This document shows, piece after piece, positions 34,601-44,872 of a stretch of DNA of 64,000 nucleotides. Source of the stretch: Juglans regia (Eukaryota; Streptophyta; Magnoliopsida; Fagales; Juglandaceae); the NCBI RefSeq assembly GCF_001411555.2, contig NC_049905.1, positions 20,512,097-20,576,096 of the forward strand, in the 5' to 3' direction. Under the pieces are notes generated by a model. That model was not told the DNA's origin. It ran no database searches and worked only from the letters and a program-made list of their open reading frames with translations. The translations under genes were made by a program, and so were the position numbers. Numbering within the stretch: position 1 is the first letter of the stretch; every line of letters begins with the position of its first letter.

Positions 34601-36546
34601 TTATAGAAACTTCAAAACTAATCAAACAAAAAGGAACAAATGCATGTCGTAGTTTTAAGATTTTTGCCATGCATGATCTTGTCCTTAAAACTATGAGCTT
34701 ACTTCAAATGCTGGTCTTTTTATAATGACAGGGAGTCCAGAACTCATCAGATCCTTTGATGAACTTAGCAGCAGTAGAGATCAAAGCAAAGCTTGTCGAG
34801 AAATACAGGTGCTCAGAGTATGCAACAAGGGCAAGAATGAGGATTCAACAAATTTTATCCATTGTAAGCTAGCGTTTTGCATTGAGGTTTTAGCTGCGTG
34901 CTACTGGATGCATGTTTATAAGGTCCTTTTTCTACTTTCTTTTGCGGCTAACATCCATTGCCCATATTCCATCTTAATGTGGCTTTTGTCATCTCTGTTA
35001 CATCAATAAAGAAATAGATGTTCACTTGCGAAAAACTCATCAGAAGCTTGTGCACCTTGGGATTAGTCGGGACGCCGCAATCTATTTTCTCAGAAGCAAA
35101 GTTCACACATGCTGCTTGATTTCTAGCTTCCTACATTAAGATTTTCTTTTATGTTGTGATGAACATTATCTGGCATCCTAATAAATTAATATTAAAGGTT
35201 CTGATCCGTACTTATGCTGCAGGAAGGACTTGCAATTGAGAGAAAAAGTGGAAGCCAAGCCAAACTATGGAAGCAACTCTCAACATTGACACACAGATCT
35301 TTTGTGAATATGTATAGAGATGTAGGGTATTACTGGTTAAGGATCATAATCTACATAACCTTATCTATATGCGTCGGTAGCATCTTCTTCGATGTCGGAA
35401 CAAGCTATACCTCAATCTTGGCTCGCGGAGCATGCGGCGGATTTGTGGCGGGCTTTATGACATTCATGTCAATTGGAGGTTTTCCATCCTTTCTCGAAGA
35501 AATGAAGGTAAACTAGTATGTTTCAAAGATGGTCAGGACAGAACTTATTTTTAACAACAATTTGTTACATGATCTATTGTGTTGGATGATAAGTTTTTCA
35601 TTGAACAGGTTTTCTATAGAGAGAGGCTGAATGGGCATTATGGGATTGCTGTGTACATTCTGTCCAATTTCCTCTCTTCTCTCCCATTTGTGGCTGTGAT
35701 GTCAATAGCTACAGCAGCTATTACTTACTATATGGTGAAATCCCGGCCTGAATTTTCTCCTTTTGTGTATATCTGCCTTGATCTCATCAGCTCTATTGCA
35801 GTAATTGAGAGCACCATGATGATTATAGCTTCACTTGTTCCTAATTTCTTGATGGGGGTCATAGTAGGAGCCGGATACATAGTAAGAAAAACTGATACTT
35901 CATTCTCCTTCAGCTAAAATGCCAATATATATTATATATACACATTTGTTCACCCAAAGAAATAAAAATGCCTATTCATGTATGTAGGGGATTATGATGA
36001 TGACCTCTGGGTTCTTCCGGTTGATCCCTGATCTTCCCAAGGTTTTCTGGCGATACCCAATTTCGTACATCAATTATGGTGCTTGGGCCTTACAGGTAAT
36101 GCAACTAGAAGTTACATGCATGTTTCAACATATATAGCAGGACAATGGATTGTTCATTGGATTCATCACTTTTATACTGAAAAATGCAGGGAGCATACAA
36201 GAACGATATGATCGGCCTCGAGTTTGATTCTTTTGCACCTGGAGAACCCAAACTAAAAGGCGAGGTTGTCCTCACTAGCATGCTTGGTGTTCAACTGAAT
36301 CATTCAAAATGGTGGGACTTAGGAGCTGTTGTAGTCATTCTTCTATCTTTGAGACTACTTTTCTTTGCCATCCTCAAGTTTAAGGAGAAAGCTTCACCCC
36401 GTTTTCGATCTCTTTACACGAAGCGAACTCTGCAACATCTCAACAAGAGGCCTTCGTTCAGGAAAACGCCATCTTTCCCTTCCAAAAGGCACCAACCTCT
36501 CCATTCTCTGTCTTCACAAGAGGGTCTCAACTCCCCCATATATTAG
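31087..36546 (+). CDS. ABCG15: ABCG half-transporter, ABCG12/13/15 clade (copy 2)
   Basis: Tandem paralogue of the gene at 10091-17723, with the same architecture and the same nine-exon phase pattern: 31087-31348, 32443-32522, 33664-34125, 34232-34354, 34732-34863, 35223-35507, 35609-35881, 35988-36095 and 36190-36546. Exons 2-9 are identical in length to those of copy 1; only exon 1 differs (262 against 253 nt). The product is 693 aa. Motifs: Walker A GPSGSGKS (about 73-80), signature SGGEKKR, Walker [16 protein letters not shown], and membrane stretches such as [20 protein letters not shown]. It ends [11 protein letters not shown]. The N terminus ([11 protein letters not shown]) has diverged from the MEIE start of copy 1. 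Clade members export lipids at the plasma membrane; the substrate here is unknown. All splice sites are GT-AG and the gene looks functional. Confidence 0.94.
31350..31378. repeat. CT microsatellite just after the exon 1 donor (copy 2)
   Basis: A (TC)14-type tract starts within two bases of the intron 1 GT donor, the position equivalent to the tract at 10352 in copy 1. Confidence 0.9.
31611..31678. repeat. Compound (TA)n(CA)n(TA)n microsatellite
   Basis: About 30 bases of TA, 20 bases of CA and 18 bases of TA in intron 1 of the second ABCG gene. The frame that reads across it (repeating Ile-Tyr and Thr-His) is an artefact. Confidence 0.95.
35018..35079 (+). mobile_element. Au-SINE fragment in ABCG copy 2 intron 5
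   Basis: TTCACTTGCGAAAAACTC followed by GCTTGTGCACCTTGGGATTA and GTCGGGACGCCG resembles the conserved 3' body of the plant Au SINE, whose other relic is at about 46733-46966. There is no tRNA-like head and no tail. Confidence 0.5.
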
Positions 36547-36979
36547 CAGCAGAAAAAACACTGAACAAGTCAATATGATAGTGAGATGTGGATCAGTGAA
36601 CATTGCAGCAATATAAAGACTAACAGAAGAAGAGTTGAAGCCGTTTTATTTTTCCAAACAATTCAAAATTTGCACTAGTAAAATGATTTTCATTGCATAC
36701 ATTAGCTTTTATTTGCTGATGTACTCACCAGGAGGGGGAAAAACATCTCATCCTCCCATGTTTTTCTGACTTGCACTCCATTGAGCAACTCAATATAGTC
36801 ATATATTATACCACCTAAATAAACCTAGTGCCTAGTGGCACTAATAAACCACAAACACTCCCTCGTGTATGATTAATTTGTTTCATTTCTATTATGACCA
36901 TCTAAATCTTGATTACTTGTATGGAATTGATAGCATAGCTTCTATTTGCACTTCAAACTGATATGAAATTCAGGGTTCC
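36547..36979. other. 3' flank of ABCG copy 2 up to the LINE
   Basis: Probably holds the 3' untranslated region of the ABCG gene. It ends with the left copy of the LINE target-site duplication, GAAATTCAGGGTTCC (36965-36979). No gene. Confidence 0.6.
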
Positions 36980-39900
36980 GAGTTTTTGCCCTTCCAGTTT
37001 TGTGTCATCTTCGAGAGGACCAAGTTTATGGTTTGTGTTCTACTTCAAAATGAACTCTTTTAGTTGTTTAGCTATAGAGTCAAAGGTTTTTGAGGTGAGA
37101 AGACTTGGGGATAGGGTGTCCATTACTGAGAAAGGATGGAAAGGTGTGAGTTTGCATATGGTTGGGTTTAGAGACTATCAGTTGGTTGGCTAACTCACTG
37201 GAGGCGTGTTTGAAGGCTGAGAACAAAGGCTTCTACTCAGCTCGACGGGAAGGCGACAGAGGCCTTACAGCCCAGCGTTGCTCTAACTCTCGTGGCTCAT
37301 ATATGGCTTTGGCTGTGTATGGGGGGGGAGGACGCAGGAGCTACATTCTCATACCTGAAGACAAGGCAGGAATGGGGTGGAGGAAGATGGTGGCAGTGTT
37401 GAAGGACATGGGCAGAGTAGGTGTCCAGGGAAGAAACCCATCGCCTGAGAGGGTGAAAACTTGGCCATCCAAGTCGTACAAGGAGGCACTGGAGGTGCCT
37501 CGAACTGTGCAGCTCAATGTGATGGGAGACTTGCAAAAGGGATTAACTCCCTTTTCGGCAGAAACACAGTGTGGAGTAGGTGATGGCAGAGGGGTGATGG
37601 GACTAAAAGAAGGAAAATTTCTGAAGGAGTTACGTGAAGTGCAGGAATCGTTGGGGGAGCTAACTAATAGAGTTGGGGAGTTGATACGGTGCGTTGAGGG
37701 TTATGGATTGGAAGGAGTGGGCTCGGGTTGCCATTTGGGCCTTGGGGACACGGATGGTGGGCCTAAGGGGAAGGGCCAAGTGTTGTATACTGAAACCCAG
37801 CCCAAGAGGGCACGGCAGGGTGGCCCTTTCTGGAGGAAGAAGATGCAGGCCGCAGGTGGCCCGTCGACGAGTGGGCCTGAGCCACCGTCGCCGGAAACGA
37901 CGCAGTCGACTCCGTCGAAGGTTGCAGAGGCCACGTTGGACGTTGCATCGCCGGCGGGTACAGAACCAGAGCAAGTAGAAGAGATGTACGACGGCCTCTG
38001 TGCTCACGATGGCCCGAATACTGCACAGAATGTCACGATGAAGAGTATCGGCGCACAGACTAAGTCGACGACGTCAGAGGAGCCGTTTGCGAGCAGCGAC
38101 AAGACCATAGGAGGTTCGGAACTTATACGTGATGTTGCTCTGGCTACTGTGTTCGAGCCTAAGTCTTCGAACCAGACACAGACAGTCCCGATGACGTGGT
38201 TGGAGCTTGCGGAACCAGTCACAGGTTGTCCCGATGAAGTGGTTGAATCAGACGCAACTATGGGTGGGTCAAGACTCACTATCTTGGCGGGAGCAGATTC
38301 TGTCGCTGGAAAGGAGATGAGTACCAGTCAGCTGAGCATTTATGGGGACTCTGTGGGTGGAGAAGAGGAGGAGATGGGTAGCCCGTCACCCTTACAGATG
38401 CTCCCACCTCATATCGCACCTCGAGCTTCAGATTGGGTACTAAAAAAAGTAGAGGAGCTTCATGGTTGGGTGGGGATTTCATGTGAAGGGTACGAAAACC
38501 AATTCATGGCTCTCTTAGTAGCCATGGAAGCTGGTCGTTCTACGGTACTGAAGTCGGCTGCTAAAAAGGAGAGAGAATTGAAAAGATTGCAATGCTCCAT
38601 TAATTATGATAATAAGGAGGGAACCTCGGGAAGAGATAGAGCAAAAGGGAGGGACGTCTATATTGTTAATGAAGCCTAAAATCTTATCTTGGAACGTGAG
38701 AGGGATCAATGACATGAATAAACGACTACTTATTAGGTCCCTTCTCCGTAGTTGGAAAGTAGACGTTGTTTGCCTACAAGAAACTAAACTGGCACTTATT
38801 TCTCTTCGTACTATTAGGAGTTTGTGGGGCGGTATGCATGTGGGATGGCTGTACTTACCGTCCAATGGAGCTTCCGGGGGCATACTAGTTATGTGGGACA
38901 AACGAGTGGTGGAAAAAATGGAAGATTGCGTGGGGGATTATGTGGTGGCTTGCTCGTTTAAGAACATAAGGGATGGTTATCAGTGGGCTTTTGCAGGCGT
39001 CTATGGTCCTAATCTTGACCGGTCTCGAAGGCTACTATGGGATGAGTTGGCCGGTATTAACAGTTTATGGGACTTACCTTGGTGTATTGGAGGTGATTTT
39101 AACGTCACCCGTTTCCCGAGCGAGAGATCAGGTGGCTCGGGTTTCAACTCATCAATGGTAGATTTTTCTAACTTCATTTCCGAACAGAATTTACTAGATA
39201 TTCCTCTTGCAGGTGGTTCCTTCACCTGGTCTAGCAATCGAGAACTTCCATCTTGGTCGAGGATAGATAGATTTTTAATCTCTCCGGAATGGGAGGCACA
39301 ATATCCAGATCTCATTCAGAAGAGACTTCCCAGGTTGTATTCAGATCATTTCCCCATTCTTGTGAATTGTGGGGGCATCAGAAGAGGCCCAAGGCATTTC
39401 AAATTTGAGAACATGTGGTTGAAGTCGGAGGGTTTTCTGGACAGAATAAGACAATGGTGGTCTTCTTACCATTTTAATGGTAACGCTAGCTATAAAATGG
39501 CTTGCAAGTTAAAGTCTTTGAAAAAGGACCTGAAGGAGTGGAATATACAAGAGTTTGGTAATGTGGACAGTCAGAAATCTGTTCTAATGGAGGAGCTTAA
39601 GAACATGGAGGGTGTGGAAGAGGAGAGGGTTTGCACTGAATCCGAGCGGGCCCGCAAATCCCAAGTGATTGCGGAAATTGAACGGTTGTCTCTTTTGGAA
39701 GAAATATCGTGGCGTCAAAAATCACGAGCTTTATGGTTAAAGGAAGGGGATAGATGCACCAAGTTTTTTCACCAAGTGGCCAACTCACATAGGCGGTACA
39801 ATGCTATAGATACTTTGTTGATAGATGGGGCGGTCTCTTCCAACCATACCGAAATTTCAGACCACATTGTCAATTACTATGATAAGTTGTTTTCGGAACA

Positions 39901-42403
39901 ATTTGGGTGGAGACCAAGACTTGACGGGTTGGTGTTTGATGTTCTTGACCCGCAGGTTGCGGAACGACTCGAGAGGCCATTTGATGAGGTAGAGGTCAGG
40001 TCGGTGATTAAAGGTATGGCGGGTGATAAAGCCCCAGGTCCCGATGGCTTCTCCATGGCTTTCTTCCAGACATGTTGGGATGTGCTTAAAGATGATATTA
40101 TGGAGGTTTTTCATGAATTTCATAGAAGCGGGCGTTTTGAGAGAAGCCTTAATAGTACATTCTTAGCACTCATTCCTAAAAAGCCCGGAGCTGTAGAAGT
40201 GAAAGATTTTCGTCCCATTAGTTTGGTGGGTGGGCTATACAAAATTTTATCCAAAGTATTGGCGAACAGAATGAGTAAGGTGATGGAAGGCTTGATTTCG
40301 AAGCCTCAAAATGCATTTGTTCAAGGTAGGCAAATCCTTGACTCGGTGCTTATAGCCAACGAATGTCTGGAGAGTCGTATTAAATCAGGAGAGCCGGGAC
40401 TCCTTTGTAAGTTAGACATGGAGAAAGCTTACGATCACGTCAACTGGAGTTTCTTAATTTATATGTTGGAAAGATGCGGCTTTGGCTCTAAATGGTGTTC
40501 CTGGATCCTTCATTGTATTTCCACGCCTTGTTTCTCTGTTTTGGTGAATGGCACATCCAAAGGTTTTTTTAAGAGCTCTCGAGGTTTGCGACAAGGAGAC
40601 CCTCTTTCTCCTCTTCTCTTTGTTTTTGTGATGGAAGCTTTCAGCAAGATGATTTTAGGGGCGGTAGAGGGAGGATTCATATCAGGATTCTCAGTGGGAG
40701 AGGCAAGTTCAGGTTTGCTTAACATCACTCACCTTTTGTTTGCCGATGATACACTAATCTTTTGTGAGGCCAGACGGGAGCAAATCCGAGCTTTGAGAGC
40801 TCTTTTATTATGCTTTGAAGCTGTGTCAGGCTTGAAGGTGAACTTGGCTAAATCAGAGGTAGTACCAGTGGGACATGTACCCAATGTGGAGAGTCTGGCA
40901 TCCATCTTGGAGGGTAAGATAACTCAGCTGCCCATGAAATATCTTGGTCTTCCATTAGGCGCGGCGTTCAAAACGAAATCTATTTGGGATGTTGTAATAG
41001 AAAAAATGGAGAGGAAACTAGCTGGTTGGAAGAGGATGTACTTATCTAAAGGGGGCCGGGTGACTCTCATAAAAAGCACTCTGTCTAACTTACCAACATA
41101 TTTCCTTTCCTTATTTCCGCTCCCTGCTAAGGTGGCTCATCGCATGGAGAAAATTCAACGTGATTTCCTATGGGGAGGGATCAAAGATGAGTTTAAATTT
41201 CACTTGGTGAAATGGGCCACAATTTGTTCCCCTATAAAGGAAGGAGGTTTGGGTATACGGAATTTGAGAACTTTCAATCAAGCCTTGCTTGGCAAATGGT
41301 TATGGAGATATCACCAAGAACGGGATGCCTTGTGGCGAACCGTTATTGCGTTGAAGCACGGGGAATCTTGGGGAGGGTGGTGTTCTAATGCAGTGAGTGG
41401 ACCTCATGGAGTTGGGCTTTGGAAACACATTAGAAGAGGGTGGGACACATATGCAACGCTTACTTGCTTCAAAGTCGGCAACGGATCTAAGGTAAAGTTT
41501 TGGCATGACTTATGGTGTGGTGATCGGGTACTCAAGGATGTTTATCCACAAGTTTATAGCCTAGCAAGAAGGAAAGAAGCTTCTATCGCAGATCTGATTA
41601 TCTCTTCCCATGGCTCTTCCCAATGGAACCTCACTTTTCATAGAGATGCACAAGATTGGGAGATGGACGACCTTTCGGCCTTTTTTGATTTTGTGTATTC
41701 CACTAGTGTGTCGGGGGAAGGAGAAGACAAGTTATGTTGGCATCCATCTAAGAAGGGAGTGTTCACGGCTCGCTCTTTCTACCATTCCTTAAACTTGCAC
41801 AACTCAATCTCATTCCCATGGAAAAGCATTTGGAAGACAAAGGCACCGCTAAAGGCAGCTTTTTTTGTATGGACAACATCTTTGGGGAAGATTCTTACCA
41901 TAGATAACCTAAGGAAACGTGGCATTATCGCTATAAATTGGTGTTACATGTGTAAGAAGAGTGGTGAGTCCGTTGACTATCTATTACTACATTGTGAGGT
42001 TGCCATGTCTTTATGGACAGATGTCTTAGCACGGGTGGGGTTAGCGTGGGTGATGCCGGAAAGGGTGTCTGATTTTTTAGCCTCTTGGGGAGGCATTAGG
42101 GGCAACACTCAAATTGCATCCATATGGAAGATGCTACCTATTTGTCTATGGTGGTGCATTTGGAGGGAGCGGAATGCAAGATGCTTTGAAGATCAAGAAA
42201 GATCAATGGAAGAGCTTAGAATTTTGTTTTTCAATACTTTACTCCATTGGTCGATTGTAATTGATTTTCATGGCAGGTCTTTTCATGAGTTTCTTGTATC
42301 TCTTAGACATTGTGAACGTGTTCATGTATATGTCCCGTGTACTTGGACACTCTATGTCTCTCTTTTGATCAATAAAAATCTGTTTACCGATCAAAAAAAA
42401 AAA
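36980..42403 (+). mobile_element. Full-length L1-type LINE, recent insertion
   Basis: A non-LTR retrotransposon of 5.4 kb with a short 5' leader, ORF1, ORF2 and a poly(A) tail (about 42393-42403). The 15-base duplication GAAATTCAGGGTTCC is exact on both sides (36965-36979 and 42404-42418), which marks the boundaries and suggests recent insertion. ORF2 begins inside the end of ORF1 (ATG at 38669, ORF1 TAA at 38677). ORF1 has one frameshift near 37160, while ORF2 is uninterrupted but lacks its own stop codon. The element sits between the second ABCG gene and the TRAUCO gene. Confidence 0.93.
37050..38679 (+). pseudogene. LINE ORF1, one frameshift near the N terminus
   Basis: Presumed nucleic-acid-binding ORF1 protein of the LINE. 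A family-like start at 37050 (MNSFSCLAIESKVFEVRRLG, then ITEKGWKG) runs to about 37160. The homologous reading then continues in another frame (LGLETISWLANSLEACLKAE, GFYSARREGDRGLTAQRCSN, RRSYILIPEDKAGMGWRKM) and is open to 38679, about 505 codons. A single indel therefore separates the two parts. The middle is Pro/Ser/Thr-rich and acidic. No CCHC zinc finger is visible. Loss of the N-terminal 40 or so residues, or frameshifting, would be needed for expression. Confidence 0.75.
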
Positions 42404-42460
42404 GAAATTCAGGGTTCCCTTCATTTGGATTTGGATCTATTTTGGCTTTGCTCTATATGA
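38669..42460 (+). CDS. LINE ORF2: endonuclease-reverse transcriptase, reads past its tail
   Basis: Open for about 1263 codons from ATG 38669, which overlaps the ORF1 stop by 11 bases. Domains in order: an apurinic-type endonuclease (KILSWNVRGIND, VCLQETK, GDFNV, SWSRIDRFL, YSDHFPIL); reverse transcriptase (DKAPGPDGFSMAFFQTCWD, FRPISLVGGLYKILSKVLAN, LCKLDMEKAYDHVNW, RGLRQGDPLSPLLFVF, and the catalytic box FADD); and a zinc-binding RT-associated domain (PLKAAFFVWTTSLGKILTID, CYMCKKSGESVDYLLLHC). Endonuclease and RT motif residues are all present. Translation runs through the poly(A) tail (KKK) and the duplicated target site to a stop at 42458 in host DNA, adding about 20 foreign residues. It could make a near-complete enzyme. 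Confidence 0.88.
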   Translation: MKPKILSWNVRGINDMNKRLLIRSLLRSWKVDVVCLQETKLALISLRTIRSLWGGMHVGWLYLPSNGASGGILVMWDKRVVEKMEDCVGDYVVACSFKNIRDGYQWAFAGVYGPNLDRSRRLLWDELAGINSLWDLPWCIGGDFNVTRFPSERSGGSGFNSSMVDFSNFISEQNLLDIPLAGGSFTWSSNRELPSWSRIDRFLISPEWEAQYPDLIQKRLPRLYSDHFPILVNCGGIRRGPRHFKFENMWLKSEGFLDRIRQWWSSYHFNGNASYKMACKLKSLKKDLKEWNIQEFGNVDSQKSVLMEELKNMEGVEEERVCTESERARKSQVIAEIERLSLLEEISWRQKSRALWLKEGDRCTKFFHQVANSHRRYNAIDTLLIDGAVSSNHTEISDHIVNYYDKLFSEQFGWRPRLDGLVFDVLDPQVAERLERPFDEVEVRSVIKGMAGDKAPGPDGFSMAFFQTCWDVLKDDIMEVFHEFHRSGRFERSLNSTFLALIPKKPGAVEVKDFRPISLVGGLYKILSKVLANRMSKVMEGLISKPQNAFVQGRQILDSVLIANECLESRIKSGEPGLLCKLDMEKAYDHVNWSFLIYMLERCGFGSKWCSWILHCISTPCFSVLVNGTSKGFFKSSRGLRQGDPLSPLLFVFVMEAFSKMILGAVEGGFISGFSVGEASSGLLNITHLLFADDTLIFCEARREQIRALRALLLCFEAVSGLKVNLAKSEVVPVGHVPNVESLASILEGKITQLPMKYLGLPLGAAFKTKSIWDVVIEKMERKLAGWKRMYLSKGGRVTLIKSTLSNLPTYFLSLFPLPAKVAHRMEKIQRDFLWGGIKDEFKFHLVKWATICSPIKEGGLGIRNLRTFNQALLGKWLWRYHQERDALWRTVIALKHGESWGGWCSNAVSGPHGVGLWKHIRRGWDTYATLTCFKVGNGSKVKFWHDLWCGDRVLKDVYPQVYSLARRKEASIADLIISSHGSSQWNLTFHRDAQDWEMDDLSAFFDFVYSTSVSGEGEDKLCWHPSKKGVFTARSFYHSLNLHNSISFPWKSIWKTKAPLKAAFFVWTTSLGKILTIDNLRKRGIIAINWCYMCKKSGESVDYLLLHCEVAMSLWTDVLARVGLAWVMPERVSDFLASWGGIRGNTQIASIWKMLPICLWWCIWRERNARCFEDQERSMEELRILFFNTLLHWSIVIDFHGRSFHEFLVSLRHCERVHVYVPCTWTLYVSLLINKNLFTDQKKKEIQGSLHLDLDLFWLCSI

Positions 42461-44872
42461 CTAAGCAACATGTAAATTTAGTAGATTTCACATCTAACAC
42501 CTCCCCCCCCACCCCCCCCAAACCAAAAAAAAAGCTTACAAAGGAGGTTCTAGCTTTCGTTGGGTGCATCGAAGCAATTGTTTGCTTCCATTAACATTCC
42601 ATGATGGGAACTTGTTATAACTTTGGAAATTCTATGATGTAACTACGACGAAGTTCAACGAGATAGAAGAATCACATTTCGGCAACTTGATTGAATCAAA
42701 AGCAGAGTAGGGATTTATTAAGACATGGAATTTGATTTGGTGATTGGGGCGGATAATGTCATACAATAAACTCTCCATTCATGCATACGAATCAAGAGTT
42801 AGGCATGGACAGGTGTAGGTCATTGGCATAAGCTGGGAAACAAGGGTTTGAGCTGGATTGAGACAAGTGTACACATACAGGCAAAACAAAAGTTTGCTTG
42901 CTGGAACCATACAGTGAACTATGCAACATAGCGGGATGGTGCCAGAACAGTAATGTGCACTTATTGGCTGAGGCAGGTAAAAGAGATGTGACAACACTCT
43001 AGGAGCAATTACTTACATACTGTTAGGCCTAGGTGGCTGATTGCTGTGTAGTTTTGTCTGGAAAACCTATTGAATATGGGGCCATTTCTTAGTCTTAGCA
43101 TATACACAATTTTTTTAATCTTACTTTTGGGATTTTTTAACCCCTAAGATTTGTTTTTGTATTATGGTATTTTTTTTGTTATAAATGATGGCAATTAATA
43201 AAATTAGGATCACCACCTGTCTGTAGGCTACTGCAGATATAGGTTTAGTTTGTGAGACTGGCTGTTATCAGTAGGTAGCTATGGTGTATTGTGACTGTCA
43301 AAAGTGTTAGCAATTCAGTAAAAATCAGATTTATCATCAAAACGCTAAACGCCTACCCAACATCACCAACAACAAAATGATGTCTAGCTCTAGTCAAGCT
43401 ATCCACTTGACCAAATCCTATGAGAATACACCACTCAACTTGTCCAGCACCACACTTCGCAGTCACTGATCTTCTCCATACCTTTGAGCCCACTTAACAA
43501 AACAAAATTGAGAACTGTTGAACGCATCATACTTAAAAACCTCTACATAAAAGGAGAATGCACCGCTAATAAATGAAAGTTCATTTAAAACTTTCAAAGG
43601 AGTAATAAAAGATAGGCCATGATTTACAGGCAGTTTAGACTGTAAACTGCTACGTTAGGGGACCAATACCTATTGCACATTATTAATCCAAATCCCCTTT
43701 TACATTCATCTGACAATACTAATGTTACACAATGATCAAATCAAAACTTATGGGATATATATCGATAAAAACATATTATATCACATAAAATTTTGATACA
43801 ACCAACCTGAGCTTTCTAATCATGAATTAGTCGTTTCTGCCTCCCTGCACTTCACCACTTAAATTGAAGTGCTAATATAATTAGATCAGAACCTCCTGTC
43901 AACATAAGGATAGATTCAATTAGCTAATAGGTTGACCAGCAAAGAATTACCCCTCCCATGACCAGAAAGAAAATAATGAACAGAGAGAACTTCTCGCCAT
44001 TACAATGCATAATATTGCTTTGAACGACCAGTTTTCTTGTTTACAGGCGACAGAATGCATGATGAAGCCACAAGGGACGCAAGAGGTTAAGTTGGGCAAC
44101 GTCTTCCAATTTACTTCATAACAAGGAGCATGTGCCAGTAAAAACAAGTCTAAACCTGTTGCAACATGTTTGTTTCGAACAAACCAAGACCGAAGCAAAA
44201 AAAAATATATGTGCATGCATGTGTAAATTAGAACACAAAATCTGTGCATGAGAGAGAGAGAGAGAACCACATGGGTGTGTGATCTGATCTTTCCCTTTGG
44301 GTCTGTAAAAGAATCGAAGAGAAGCATTGGCAATATACGTTTTCATCTCCTGCTAACCCAAATACTTGAATATCTGTGAATTAGGAGTTTCAGAAGATAA
44401 AACACCCGTCATATCACCAACTGTACAGCAAATTATCAAAATAGTGAAAATTCCTGATAAGAAAAATGTATTTTGAACAGTATGTGGCATAATTCTGATT
44501 CTCTGAAACAAGTGGCTTTCCACAGTTCCACTACTTAGTATACTCGTTGTGAATCCATCTAATCACTTCAAAAGGAACTACAACAGATCATAACATGAAT
44601 TATAACGAACTTCTTTTAGAGACTTCACAGTAATGAAAACCAGAATATCAAATTTAAAACTAGAAGTTAGCATGATATCATTAGGCTCAAGCAACATCAC
44701 TATATTTCACATGCAGGTTTTCTCTCTTTCATAGAAAAAATTCTAAGTTTACAATGTCATCCAATAATTTGTCAGTCATAATTTAAGAGAGACTAAAATT
44801 ACAAGAGGATGTTAAACTCAGATCCATCTCCCAGCTCCACAAGTGTTAAAACTGAAAGGAGCCGCTTGCTAG
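42419..44872. other. Intergenic spacer between LINE and TRAUCO gene
   Basis: Includes a C-rich run at 42501-42519 and a GA microsatellite at about 44250-44266. Short ORFs have no recognisable product. The 3' untranslated region of the minus-strand TRAUCO gene is expected just below 44872. Confidence 0.5.

Noticed and set aside
37162..38679. A 505-aa plant gene
   Set aside because: It lies between exact LINE target-site duplications, precedes LINE ORF2 and resembles plant LINE ORF1.
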